Shown in pieces: positions 22,075-32,855 of a DNA stretch of 64,000 nucleotides. This DNA is from Puccinellia tenuiflora. Taxonomy: Eukaryota; Streptophyta; Magnoliopsida; Poales; Poaceae. The stretch covers positions 3,509,716 to 3,573,715 of the forward strand of contig QRDG01000137.1 of NCBI GenBank assembly GCA_012064385.1, given 5' to 3'. The position numbers were made by a program, and so were the translations under genes. Numbering within the stretch: the stretch's first letter is position 1; every line of letters begins with the position of its first letter. The notes beneath the pieces were generated by a model. It was not told where the DNA came from and searched no databases. It was given only the letters and a program-made list of their open reading frames with translations.

Positions 22075-24520
22075 CTACTCCAGCGTGAAGTCGTTTAGCC
22101 ATATAAGCACCTCGTTCCTCTTTGGAGCATGAAAAACAGAGTTCCAGCATTGGGGTTGAGAAAGAAAAATAGTGTTTCAGTATTGATTGAACGTACAATT
22201 AAAATATTGTGGCGTCTCCTTAGACATGTCAGCATTTAGGAAGGATGGATAAGGTACACAATTTGCTACACTTGTTTTTCTAAGTTGACACAAAATTATA
22301 CATCCCAGCAGGCAGAGAGGAAAATGGAACATACCATCACAAAGCTTTTTGTTCTAGGATCATTGTAACGTGCAAGCATACAGCCTTGCTGAGGCTTCAA
22401 TCCGTCTTTGAGTAGCTGGGAGCGCAGCTCCTTCTCTTTCTTGACTACAATTTCCTCTTCTGGTCGCCCACTGAATTTTTTCACTGCAGCAATGCCTCCT
22501 TCAACGTTTCGCAAGGTAACTGCTTCTGTATTTGGAGCTGGTAAACTGATTGAAGAAGACTATTATTGGCAATAGAAATATACCAAAGAAATAACTAGAA
22601 TATATATATATTTTGTTCATGCATGAACAGGTGTCCATGTTGTCACTAGTTGAAACCACACATGGCACCATCTAAAAAAAAACCATGCATGGCACAACAT
22701 ACGTGTTCAAGTCTTTGTTCATTGGCAGAGGTATCTGTATGGATACATCCGAAAGTTTGTCATCAGATGCTTGAGTGAAGACAGGCGTAGTCATTGGAAT
22801 CTTTTCCGATGAAGCATTCTTGCCAAATATGTACCTACAGGTACAGCCGTACAAGCACTTTCGGCATTACGATATATTATATACGGTCATAAATATTTAC
22901 AGTAATTTCAAAAAAAGAACTCACCCAGTAACATTATTAAAACCTGATGATCCTGTTAGTTTTTCTCCTTTTGCTTCGACTACTGAAAATGATGGATACC
23001 TCCTGACCTGCAAAAATGTTTATGCTTATAGTTTGCCAAATTAAATTCTGTGAAGAGGCAGCATTTGCATATTAGTTGTCATACAGAGATACATAATCCT
23101 ACCATATGAGATCATATTAGAAAGACTGGCAAACTTGTCAGTGTTGTGACTTAATATGAATAATAGACTATGATGACATGGCAGTGTTGCTACTTTAATC
23201 TACAGTGAACTGGGTTCCTAACAAAAAATATATACAACGAACTAATACCTCATAAGTTGCAGTCTTTTTCAGAATGAGGTAATTTGGTGTTTCTATATCT
23301 GGGGTCTTGTAGTATCGTAGCTGTGTAAAATCATAAATTCATAAGGTCAACTTCAAATAAATGATCGGCACATTAACAAAAAGTAGACTGATGGCAAGTT
23401 ACCTGCTTGAAAACTTCCAGCAATCCTTCAAAGGAAAAGTATTCGTTGTTCTGTATTGAATCCCAAATATCCTGCTTGAATGGCGAGTTTGGTAAGAGTA
23501 TTGTTTTGTCAAATATTCTAAATAAATAGAAAGAACACCATTCTAACATCTCTTTTAATCAAACAAATAATAAGAATTTTGGAGAAGGGAATTTCGGTAA
23601 GAGAATTTTGTCATGAATTTAATACTCATTCCTTCATATTCCTGTGCTTTTGAATCCTGTGAAGGGGAATAGGGGATCCGACTGAAATATACTTCATTCC
23701 AGGAAGTATCGGTTACTAGAAATCAAACAGCTGTCAAGTCAACAACCACCCTACAATTCTGTTCCTCGCCCGCAAATCCAATTGCGCATTCAGATGAAAA
23801 TCATATGTACCGAGATGTGGTGAAAAGCAAGCAAGAACGAATGCTAACCTCATGGCTGCAGAACTTGAGATTCTGTGGGTTGACGCCCATGATCGACAGA
23901 CCGGTGAAGACCAGCTCCGGCTTCCACGGCAGGAGAGAGAACTTCATGACCATAGTCCACCTCGTGGTGATCTCATACGGCCCTGTCTACACCAAAACTC
24001 ACAGATTAGTCTGTTACGAATTCCCAGCGCACACGCACGTTCTCGCTGCAAAATCCCAAGCGTGCATGTGCATCGAGGCGGAGGAGACGCTAACCTGCTT
24101 GGCGTCGTGCAGGTAGAAGTCGGGGCGGAAGATGACCTTGAGGAGGCTGATGTTGGCGAGGTAGCCGTCGATGTCGTCGTAGCGGGTGATGGGGTCGCGG
24201 AAGCGGACGCGGTCGTCGTACGCGGAGCGGTCGATGCCGACGTCGTCGAACAGGTGCGGCAGGTCGGACTTCAGGAACTCCACCAGCCGCTGGGCCTCGG
24301 CCGGCGGCAGCCCGGCGTCCCTATCTCCCTCCCCTGCTGCCGCCGGGGCGACGGCGCCGCCGCTCGGTGTCGCCTGTGCCGCGACGGAGAGGCGTGGCCG
24401 ACGCCTCCGGTAAGATGCGGTGAGTGTTTTTTCCGGCCTCCGTGGCCGGAGAGGAGTGGCGGTGGAGGCGACGGCTGCGGGCGGGAGGATGAGGAGGCGG
24501 GAGGAGAGGCGTGTGGCCAT
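22075..24520 (-). CDS. HBP5: Plastid DUF2358-SOUL heme-binding protein (HBP5-like)
   Basis: Eight exons on -: 24095-24520, 23849-23986, 23403-23471, 23249-23320, 22925-23007, 22703-22834, 22335-22545 and 22075-22119 (stop). All borders are GT/AG and frame is kept; the product is about 391 residues. The first ~55 residues are Ser/Arg/Ala-rich, as in a chloroplast transit peptide. DUF2358 follows at about 75-195 (FLKSDLPHLFDDVGID, YEITTRWTMVMKF, GVNPQNLKFCSHE). Then comes the SOUL heme-binding domain at about 205-390 (VRRYPSFSVVEAKG, YIFGKN, EKIPMTTPVFTQ, GCMLARYNDPRT, NEVLIWLNDF). The same two-domain order occurs in Arabidopsis At5g20140 (HBP5), reported in plastoglobules and implicated in heme/tetrapyrrole handling. 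The ATG at 24520 is preferred over an upstream in-frame ATG because the transit peptide starts there. No lesion is visible. Confidence 0.94.
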
Positions 24521-24865
24521 TGGTGCCGTTTGGCTTGTGTTGGACAGTTGGAGTTTCTCTCTCACGGCTTGTTTTTTCCGTTTTTCCCTTCTAGTAGTAC
24601 TTTGCTTGGTGATTATTTGCGCGCGTGTTAAAAATTGGACCAGGAGATTACTCTCTCCCAAGAAACGGTATCTACAACCAAATTTAAGTGGCAGCTACCA
24701 AAGTTTTGAAAGGAAAAGTGAGAGCTTACCAAGACATGTTCCTCCCTACCTAGCCCATGTAAATGATCCTGACATGTCTCATCTACCAAGTACAACCTCA
24801 TTCACTTGTTTCCAAATTACTTTTGGCCTATATATGGTTCGAGTGGTTCTCCTTTCTTCTTATCA
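24521..24865 (-). promoter_or_regulatory. SOUL 5'UTR and core promoter (copy A, proximal part)
   Basis: A TATA box, ATATATAG, lies at 24828-24835 on -, about 310 nt before the SOUL ATG. That implies a leader of roughly 280 nt. The segment is repeated with divergence at 32225-32855, 33950-34529 and 39851-40856. It is cut off from its distal part by a Helitron insertion at 24865/31188, so the live promoter now has only about 345 bp of original sequence before foreign DNA. Confidence 0.6.
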
Positions 24866-27614
24866 CTAGTAGTTCTGCACGACTCATCTATTAAAATGTA
24901 TGCTTCGTACCATAAAATTTATAATATAGACAAATTCATCATTCATTTTTTTCCTGAACTTTATGTTACGACATCTTATAGCATACAAACTTTTGAAGAT
25001 AGGAGGAACCCCACACACAATCTTTTAACTTCATACACATGACAATTAACCGTCATGTGTGCTTTATGCTTATCATCGGGGCTACCAAAATTGTCGAGTA
25101 ACATGCAAGGAATGTAAATTTGGAATGGAACATCCTGAACATGAATTTCCAGTGCACTAAAATACAGACAAAATTTAGACATATCCGTTGTGTATACAAG
25201 TCTAAATGACAACTAAACTCCTTAAATAAGTTTTCTTAACAAGGTTTACATATTCTTGGAAACAAAATTCATCAGTGAGAACATTGCAGAAAAGTACCGA
25301 CACTAATTAATCAGTCGGATATGAATACAAGAAGCGGTGATGAACCTCCAAACTAAATCTCAGGGGAGCATCATGCCCCATAGCACACAACCTTCTCCTG
25401 CACTTCTCAATCCCTGGTCGCTGGAGCAAACAGAAACAGCAAGCAATTCCATGTCATCAAAAGAAAATATAGAAAAATACATGCATGACAAGTTCCCGCC
25501 TCATATGACCTCACCCAGGAGGCGAGAACTAACTGAATTCGGTTGTTAGAAATAAGCATCAGCCTCAACCAAAAGTTTTGGAAATTTATATGCATATATG
25601 AACACCTCATCAGTACACATGCAACAGCAAGAAACAATTCGGTTGTGGTGGACATTCAAAGGGGAAAACCATTGTAGTGAAGTGCTATATAATAATTAAT
25701 CTTAACAGATAGTAAAGGGATAATAATCTTAATCTGTCAAGTATATACTGAAATCCTTACTTGCTCGAGAAACTGTGTCTTTGTCATACCTTTAGATGCT
25801 AGGAAATAATAAAAATCATATATGAATAATGTGAACTCAACAAGTATATTACCACTCCTTTACTCACATCGACTCTGCACAGAATTTGATAGAACTGGAA
25901 CAAAAATTTGCACAAATTACAGTCATGTAATCACTGGAGGATTTATGCACTTGTCTGCCAACAAAATAATCATTCGAGCTATCAATATATGTTTGACACT
26001 ACAGGTTCAGTTTAGTGATTTCAAAATTTTGCAGTTTTTGTGCACTTTATGCGGAAGTAGCCATGCATGCGATTATACAGGGTACAGGGGATACACACCA
26101 GTACTAATTTCAGCACGCCCACCTCCGCCTCCGCTTCCACCTGCAACGCTGTTGTCTGACAAAAAAAACCTAGAAAATGTTTGGTGCATATAAAAAAGAG
26201 AGTGAGGTCAGCAGGTCCAGATTTAGTGAGAGATAGCAACAGGTCCTGATTGAAGGCGATAGAGAGATCGTGTGAGGAAGCCCTGCGTGGTTGATGGATA
26301 TTGTTCACCACAGCAGACGATTCACGATGGAGCCATGGAGGCCGCCCCATCTTGGACTCAGCGTTCTTCTCGCCCGACTCAGTCCTTGGAGGTGCACGGA
26401 GGGATGGGAGGCGGAGCTACGGCGGTGGTGCAAGAACGTGGTGTCGGAGCGGAGCACTTGGCCGCGGAGGAAGGAGGTCGTGGTAGCTTGGCGTACGGCA
26501 TATGTCGGATACCTTGGGCGCCGTGCGACTTGGGGGACAGCAAGCAGCGACTAAGGGCGGAGGAAGCCGCCCATGTGAGCTTGGAGGCGGCAGAGATGTG
26601 CGGGGCGACGAGACGTGGCGGCGGCAAGGCAGCTCTAGCGCTCGCCTGTCGGCTGCACCGGTTCCAGCTGTGAGGAGATTTCTTGGCGTCCGCGATGGTC
26701 TGCCTCGGCAAGAGGATTGCAAGGATTCGGGATAATGAGTGAGAATCGTGCGAGCAGGGTCTCAGGGATTGCAAAGTATGCTGCCACCTGCAAGAAGCTA
26801 ATTAAGATGCGTAATTTTCTGATGATAGGGCCGCATGCGTTGCTCCATAACGGCTCAGCTTTTAATCCTTTCCATGCATGCAGGACTATTAGGTGCGGAG
26901 GCTGGCAGATTTTTCGTCTGCCCATCCAAATTGCTAACCTACTCTTTGGTGAGGGTAGATTGTTATCTTGATGGTTAGATCTAACTAGTAGCCGTGCACG
27001 TGCAATGCACGTATCTAAATATAAATTTACTTTCTATTTTAGTGAGTTTTTCTTTTACTGAAGTAATAAGCTTCATGACTAAATAGTGTAAGAGTGTGCG
27101 AACAACATATAATTACAATCCATACATGTTGCATCATTTAAAATCCACAAGGCTCAAAATAATAGTTATTATTCGCATAAAAAGTACAATTCAAAACCAT
27201 TTCGAAGCAATAGTTGAAAAAACAATTTCTACGTAACCTTATCCACTATTTATTATTTCATTAAGGTACACCTCTTTATGCGGTCAATAATTTCTCGCTC
27301 GAAAAGAGGAATATTGTCTATCGCTTCGTTCTCTTGATACTTCAGAATATATACCAAAAATCTCTTCTCAACTCAAAATCATCCTGCATATGCATTATAC
27401 AACATTGTCATATAAAAGTTGATGTTCAATGTGTGTGCAAATAATGAGCATGGTTTAGAATATTCACCATTGATATAGGGGAAAATGATGCTTCATCTTT
27501 TCATGAGTGCATTAAATAGAAAACCAAGTAGTCAGACATAGCACTGCATATATACGAAATGTCACATTAAGCGTTGAACAAATCAAGTAAAGTTATATTT
27601 AGATGAAAATTTTC

Positions 27615-28010
27615 CTACCTGTTCGAGTTTGTTGGAACAATAGGGACTTTGCGTCCCCATTTGGAAATGTCGTCCTTCCATTTGGGGTTGATTCGTTTAA
27701 GTGTAAGGTTTTTCTTATTGCAAATTTCCATATTTTTAATTATGTGCAACCCCCAAGTCGGTCTTGGAAGCGGGTCCAAAATATAGAAAAATTTCTTCTT
27801 TTGATCCAAGACAAACAATATGAATATGCCAAGAATATCATAAGGCAGCACAGTCTGTAATGATAGGGTAGAAATAAATCAATCAGATTGATACAAAATA
27901 AACAGTATGAGGACTGAAGTAATAAACTCTCACCTTGTCACATTCGGTTATATACTCCTTGCTATTAGGCCAGCTTTCAAATAACTGTGCTAACCGACCA
28001 AAATCAAGCC
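27615..28010 (-). pseudogene. Ulp1/C48 protease-like fragment captured in Helitron
   Basis: Two minus-strand exon-like pieces are joined by a GT/AG intron (27855-27933). The first reads GRLAQLFESWPNSKEY then ITECDK. The second reads TVLPYDILGIFILFVLDQKK then KFFYILDPLP. This resembles the core of SUMO-protease-like C48 proteins, where xHFILFVLDxxxxxxYILDP is usual. The catalytic His expected before 'FILFVLD' is not present. It is most likely a captured, inactive gene piece. Recognition rests on pattern only. Confidence 0.4.
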
Positions 28011-30156
28011 TTCCACGACCAATCGGGTCTCATGCACAGTGAGACATGGTCTAAAAAAATTAATATGAGAAAAAAAATGTGATAAGTAATTACAGTGACT
28101 TACACAAAATTTTAGATCCATATAGTAAATTTGAACGTCATGGAAAATGTTGATCTCGTGACACGCTAGTATGCGCAAAGCCATGTTGAAGCAATCTGCA
28201 CGACTCAACAATCGGCTAATACATTTGAAGTTTATGGAAGTTAAATGATGGTAGTTGCTATTCGAAGCAAGTCCAAAAAACATCTATCTACTTACAATTA
28301 GGCCACATTTGATATGTTTTTCTAAACCATTTAATTTCTTATGTGCATTCCGTGTCATGAGTCGAAACATTATTGTCATGATTTATGAAGGATCCGCCTC
28401 TAAAATAGCTAGTACAAATGAGAGCATATGGGAATATTCACAGCTAATGATGGAAACTATTTTCATATTTGGATAAAAGCTCACATTCATAAAATTGACA
28501 TTTAAATAATCAAATAGTCCCTAAAGCACACGGTCGCCTGACCAAATCCACTCGGCACTTGTTCACAATGAGCAGGCATACTCTCTCAGCCTCAGGTTAG
28601 ACCTTGTTATATCCCTTCCTAACAATCTATCCCTACCAATTCAACAAACAATCTATCAGAGCCAATCTGTGCTAACTTAATTACAGCAGTGTTCTTTTTT
28701 AGGAAAATTACTACATGTGCGATGCAGTCTACAAGAGTGTTCTTAGGTGCCTTCTCTTAGATCCTTCCTATGGATTTATAATCAGAGAATAAACCTTAAA
28801 ACTTCAGAAATGAAATAACGCACTGACTGGACAACAAGCAAAAAAAGGAGGGGGCTAGCTTGAGAACCATCTTGGCAGCAGTATGCTATAGTGAAGGATT
28901 TCAAGGAAATGTGAAAACTTACTTAGTCCTCTCTGACGGATTCATGTGTATCTCAGAAATCATCTCATTCTATTTATCACATACTTTGGTGGACTGCATA
29001 TCTCTACTACTATTAAACCACATGAAATTCATTCATATTCGCTGATGGTAGCATTAGTTTATATATTTGAAATTAATGGAAATGAGTGTTTTGTTGTGGA
29101 CAAATCACATAGTATAAAAACCTGCACAAAAGGGCATCATGTTCCAACAGAAATAAATTAAGTAAATAAGTTGTCACCTCTGGGAATAAATATTCAGCCC
29201 AGCCTATAGAAATAACAATTTTCAAGCCACATGGCCGTGCTGCCTCTTAATTTTGTACAGAAATTCTTCAAATGTTATTCTCTAAATCTTACCGTCCATA
29301 CTTAGCTTCAGATTATCCACACAGGCCGAAGTAACTTGCACATGATTAGGAAATGTAACATTCTTCTTTGTCCGTTGACTTATCACATATTATTAGATAA
29401 GTGAACGGACAATATAAGTCTCTCATTTCCATCTTGTTCTAAGCATGCGAATGTACTAAAATTTTCAGCCACTAACATGCTAGAATACATTGCACTGACC
29501 ACTTGTGATGCTCGCATCTGAAGACACAAATAAAAGTTATAGAACAACTAAGCAGCGCATCTGCCTCGAGCACATCAAGTGCACTGAAAACTATTCTGAC
29601 TGAATGTAGTGTTAGAAATACTGCATACAAGCAAACTGATAAATAAAACTATCCACAATTTAAAAAACCTCCAACAAATGCCAAGTGACTAACATTAACA
29701 TGATATAAGAACTGATCCATATTTGGAACCGCATCGAATAACACTGCATAAAAGAGAAGAGTAGGGGCACCTGGTTATGGCGAGGAGCTGGGCAGCGTTG
29801 AAGTCCTCTGCGCGGGACTTGCTCATCTAGCAGTGTGGAGGAGTTGGGCGCCATCGTGGTACATGGCTCTGGACCTGTCGACCTGGGCAGCGTAGGTCAT
29901 AGTGCAGGCGGGCTCGCGTGGAGACTCGAGCGGAAACGTGCAGCGTGGAGGCGGTAGGCACGCTCGCGTGGTGTCCTGCAGTGCGTCGGCGGCGGGCACG
30001 ACTCGCGTGGTAGCCTGCAGTGCGGCGGCGCGGGCACACTTGCGTGGTGGCGTGCAGCATTGCGGCAAGAAGCGGCGGCGGGCAGGGCGGCGCCGGTGGC
30101 CCTAATCTGGGCCTTGACGCCGTGGTGGCATGCGACGGGCGGAGGAAGGTGGCGGC

Positions 30157-30585
30157 TCATGGAGGAGACATGGTGACCGAGGAGATGCACGTGGGCAGGC
30201 TCTCGGCTCCGGGAAAACAAGAACCATAGAGTTCATGGAGGAGACGACGCGATCCAGAATTTTTCTGTGAGAGATCCGGCCGGAAGAGAAACCTGCACGG
30301 ACAAGGGGAGGGAAGAGCTAACCTGACCTTGGGGGCACATGCCTCCCACTCGGAGACCTCCTTCAAAGCCACACAGGGCAGCACTCTGCCGGTGGCTGGA
30401 TCGCCGATGGATGGGCGGGCGGCCTCCACCTCGCCCAGAGTTGCGCACGCGCACGGGAGCACACGGCCTGACGCCGCATCAACCAGACGCAGGGGAGTGG
30501 TTAGGGGAGCCACCGCGGGGTGCACCGTGATAGCGGCGGGCTCACCATGAGCAGACGTGCTCCTCTCGCTCCTCTCGCTTGCCAT
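30157..30585 (-). CDS. Uncharacterised ORF in inner Helitron
   Basis: A 142-residue frame starts MASERSERSTSAHGEP. The first ~88 codons form an exon-like GC-rich block ending at a good donor (AAGGTCAG|GTTAGC near 30323). The rest probably reads through an intron. It lies next to the Helitron 5' end, where captured gene fragments or a readthrough first exon are common. I recognise no domain. It could equally be noncoding GC-rich DNA. Confidence 0.3.
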   Translation of the reverse strand: MASERSERSTSAHGEPAAITVHPAVAPLTTPLRLVDAASGRVLPCACATLGEVEAARPSIGDPATGRVLPCVALKEVSEWEACAPKVRLALPSPCPCRFLFRPDLSQKNSGSRRLLHELYGSCFPGAESLPTCISSVTMSPP

Positions 30586-30860
30586 GGTTCTGACTGTTTA
30601 TCGGGACGGGGAAGGGGGATCGTAATCAAGATCGAGGCAGTTATTTCCCAGTGCGGACTGCGCGGCGTGGAAAAGTTCGTCCGCTCGGCAGAGTTTCGTC
30701 TGCCGATGGTAATCGCTAAGTGCACACGCGGGTTCCATTCAGATGAATGTAGGCCGTTAGATATCATAAGGTGGGATAAATCTGTGACACATATTAGCTT
30801 GGTACACTTAACGGGGTGGCCTTAAAAAAAAAATGTTTGCTCTTTTATAAGTAGTAGAGA

Positions 30861-31187
30861 TCAAGTGGGGTTGATCGTGGGGTGGAAATTGTTCCTTATT
30901 GTTCCGTGTGCTAATATTGGGTGCACTTAGAAAAGATAATGTTTGCTTGTTTAATAGTAGTAGAGATCCATGCATGCAGGACTATTAGGTGCGGAGGCTG
31001 GCAGATTTTTCGTCTGCCCATCCAAATTGCTAAACGTACTCTTTGGTGAGGGTAGATTGTTATCTTGATGGTTAGATCTAATCAAGTGGGGTTGATCGTG
31101 GGGTGGAAATTGTTCCTTATTGTTCCGTGTGCTAATATTGGGTGCACTTAGAAAAGATAATGTTTGCTTGTTTAATAGTAGTAGAGA
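30861..31187. repeat. Tandem duplication of Helitron 5' end (222-bp unit)
   Basis: The unit is split into A ('ccatgcatgcaggactatt' to 'ttagatctaa') and B ('tcaagtggggttgatcg' to 'tagtagtagaga'). Copy 1 is 26870-26984 plus 30861-30967, separated by the inner Helitron. Copy 2 is intact at 30968-31187. The copies differ by only a few bases. Each B ends in a Helitron 5' terminus. Confidence 0.9.
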
Positions 31188-32160
31188 TTTTCCTACGAAA
31201 CGCCAAGTCCAACTATGTTTGCCTCTTATCAAAACTCTTAGGATATTGCCATAGGGTATTGTTCTATTGAGAACTTTATATAGTTATTATAAGTGGTATC
31301 ATCCTGAATTTTGTTGCTTCTTTCATTTAGGTCTTGGTTGGGTTAGATCGTATATTTGGAATGAGCGGCATTGGAAAAGTACGTTGAATGATTTCTCGAA
31401 TTCGTGCAAGGCACATGCTACCCTATAGATAGTCCATTTGTTTAGTCTTTGGCATGTACTAAACAAACATGAGTTTGGTTAGTTGTTCATCGTTTTGATG
31501 TCGCGGATAGGTGCTCCATATGCTCATTAGCTGGTGTGGTGGCTCACCCCACGCTCCATTGCACTTTCGCATCGGAGGTTTGCTCTCAGCGCCTCTAATC
31601 TTGAGGTGTGGGATTGACCTCCTTATCTATTCGACGTAAGTGAAAAGGTCATTGCACTTGTGCCCCAGGAGTCTCAGTTGAGCTAAAAACGAAACAAGTT
31701 GTCTTGACTGCTACGCTCGGTGGCACATTTCGGAACATATAAGCAAGAGATGCTTATGAAGATGAGTTGGCTTTCACTGCAATTGCGGCATTAGCGAGAG
31801 ATGATCTCAACCTCGTTGCTAAAGCAAGATTACCTTTCCTTGCTGGTGTTTTTCTGTTTCTTGCAAGTTTCTCTGTCTGCCGGCGTCGGCTGATTGTACA
31901 GTTTCCCTTTCCTAAATGAAAAAAAGAGCTCATGCCCTTTGCGGTGAAATGGTCCAAGGGTAAACAAAGAAGGTAAAGGGGGGGGGGGGGGGGGGGGGGG
32001 TCGAGATGATACTCTAAGAAATTTAACTTGACTCCAACTCAGAGTGGTCGTGGACATACTTCTGGCACTCCCGAAGCATGTGACAGAATCAATCAATTGA
32101 TGCTGAGAAATTAGTCTATAAAATAGCAATAATATCAAGAATTATTTAACCATTTAATCT
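31188..32160 (-). repeat. SOUL upstream region, copy A distal part
   Basis: This continues promoter copy A after the Helitron. It is similar along its length to 38541-39110 (copy C distal) and 40070-40856 (copy D). Shared phrases include 'ccaagtccaactatgtttgcctc', 'gggattgacctccttatc' and 'gctgattgtaca'. There is no gene. It contains the poly-G tract at 31978-32000. Confidence 0.8.
31978..32000 (+). repeat. Poly-G homopolymer, 23 bases
   Basis: An uninterrupted run of G follows 'aaggtaaa'. The paralogous positions in copies C and D read 'gggaaagaggg' and 'ggggaaggggg', so the pure tract is specific to copy A. Confidence 0.9.
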
Positions 32161-32224
32161 AGCAAAACAATCTTGTTTTATTTTGATGCCATGATTTGAT
32201 ATAACAAAAAAAATTCGGTGTTAT

Positions 32225-32855
32225 TGAAATTAGAGCGTTTGTGGCCATTGGTGCCGTTTGGCTCGTGCTTGAACTGTTCGAGTCTCTCTCCATGTTTGTT
32301 TTTTCGTTTTTCCTTCTAGTAGGAGTAGTGGTTTTTTGGGCACATGTTAAAATTTGGGCCAAGAGATTATTATCTCGCTCAAGAAACAATGTCTTTATAT
32401 CGCAAACTGCAAATGGAGTTATAGCTCCATGGTGCCCGTTTTTTCTTTTTTTTGAAAAAAAACATTTTTTACATTTGAAAAAATTGTGAAGAAAATAAAA
32501 AATGTAGGCAATGATGCATTCTATCAACTTCTAAATTTTTAACTCAAAATTACTCATATCTGGGCTAAAAATGATAAACTTTGGCACATTTGGTGTTTTC
32601 AATTTTGCCCTCTTCAATAAATTTTCATTTTTTACAACCAAAAATATAACATTTTAGAGTTGAGATATTGCATGTTGATAAAATAAAACATTCCCTACAT
32701 TTGGAAAAAAACCCATAGATTTTGAAAATTTGAAATTTTGTTTTTTGAAATTTTTAGAAAAAAGGGCACCCTTGATGTCGGGAAATGTTTGTCCATGCTC
32801 CTCTTTATACGAGTTATACATAATTCTCTCGTACAAGCAAGTTTAAGTGGCAGTA
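32225..32855 (-). repeat. SOUL promoter/5'UTR, copy B (partial)
   Basis: On - this copy includes the SOUL start codon and 8 coding bases (ATGGCCAC) plus the leader ('caccaatggccac', 'gggccaagagattatt'). It then diverges abruptly into copy A distal sequence. It is interrupted by a MITE (32431-32770) and ends at 32855 against an LTR fragment. No SOUL exon beyond the third codon is present. Confidence 0.75.
32431..32770. mobile_element. Candidate MITE (~340 bp) in copy B
   Basis: GGTGCCCGTTTTTT at the left pairs with GGTGCCCTTTTTT (reverse complement) at the right. The interior is AT-rich and absent from the other promoter copies. No target-site duplication could be fixed. Confidence 0.45.

Larger units (their letters stand above)
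26985..30860 (-). mobile_element. Inner Helitron, 3876 bp, non-autonomous
   Basis: On - it starts TCTCTACTACTTATAAAAG at 30860 and ends GGCTACTAG at 26985. The 3' hairpin ACGTGCA-T-TGCACGT (26998-27012) lies 13 nt before the end. It lies between A and T. The uninterrupted join 'ttagatctaatcaagtgg' exists in the second copy of the duplicated outer-Helitron end (31073-31090), which proves the borders. It carries a C48-protease-like fragment (27615-28010) and a GC-rich ORF (30157-30585), as captured host sequence, and no Rep/helicase. Confidence 0.9.
24866..31187 (-). mobile_element. Outer Helitron (host of a second Helitron)
   Basis: On - the element begins TCTCTACTACTATTAA at 31187 and ends ACTACTAG at 24866, the 5'-TC and CTRR-3' ends of plant Helitrons. 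It sits between host A (24865) and T (31188), the AT target rule. The host join 'cttatcA|TTTTCC' is found unbroken in promoter copies C (34244/34245) and D (40059/40060), which are empty sites. Excluding the inner Helitron its own DNA is about 2.4 kb. The 3' hairpin is degenerate. No Rep/helicase frame is recognisable, so it is non-autonomous. Its 5' terminal 222 bp is duplicated in tandem. Confidence 0.8.

Noticed and set aside
22296..22514. Short ORF starting MRNVEGG as a separate gene
   Set aside because: It is exon 7 of the SOUL gene read with an intron extension; its first Met is not a real start.
24521..24661. Upstream start for SOUL (MGESNLLVQ...)
   Set aside because: The extension is the 5'UTR; a transit-peptide-like start follows at 24520, and the leader sequence is repeated as promoter DNA elsewhere.
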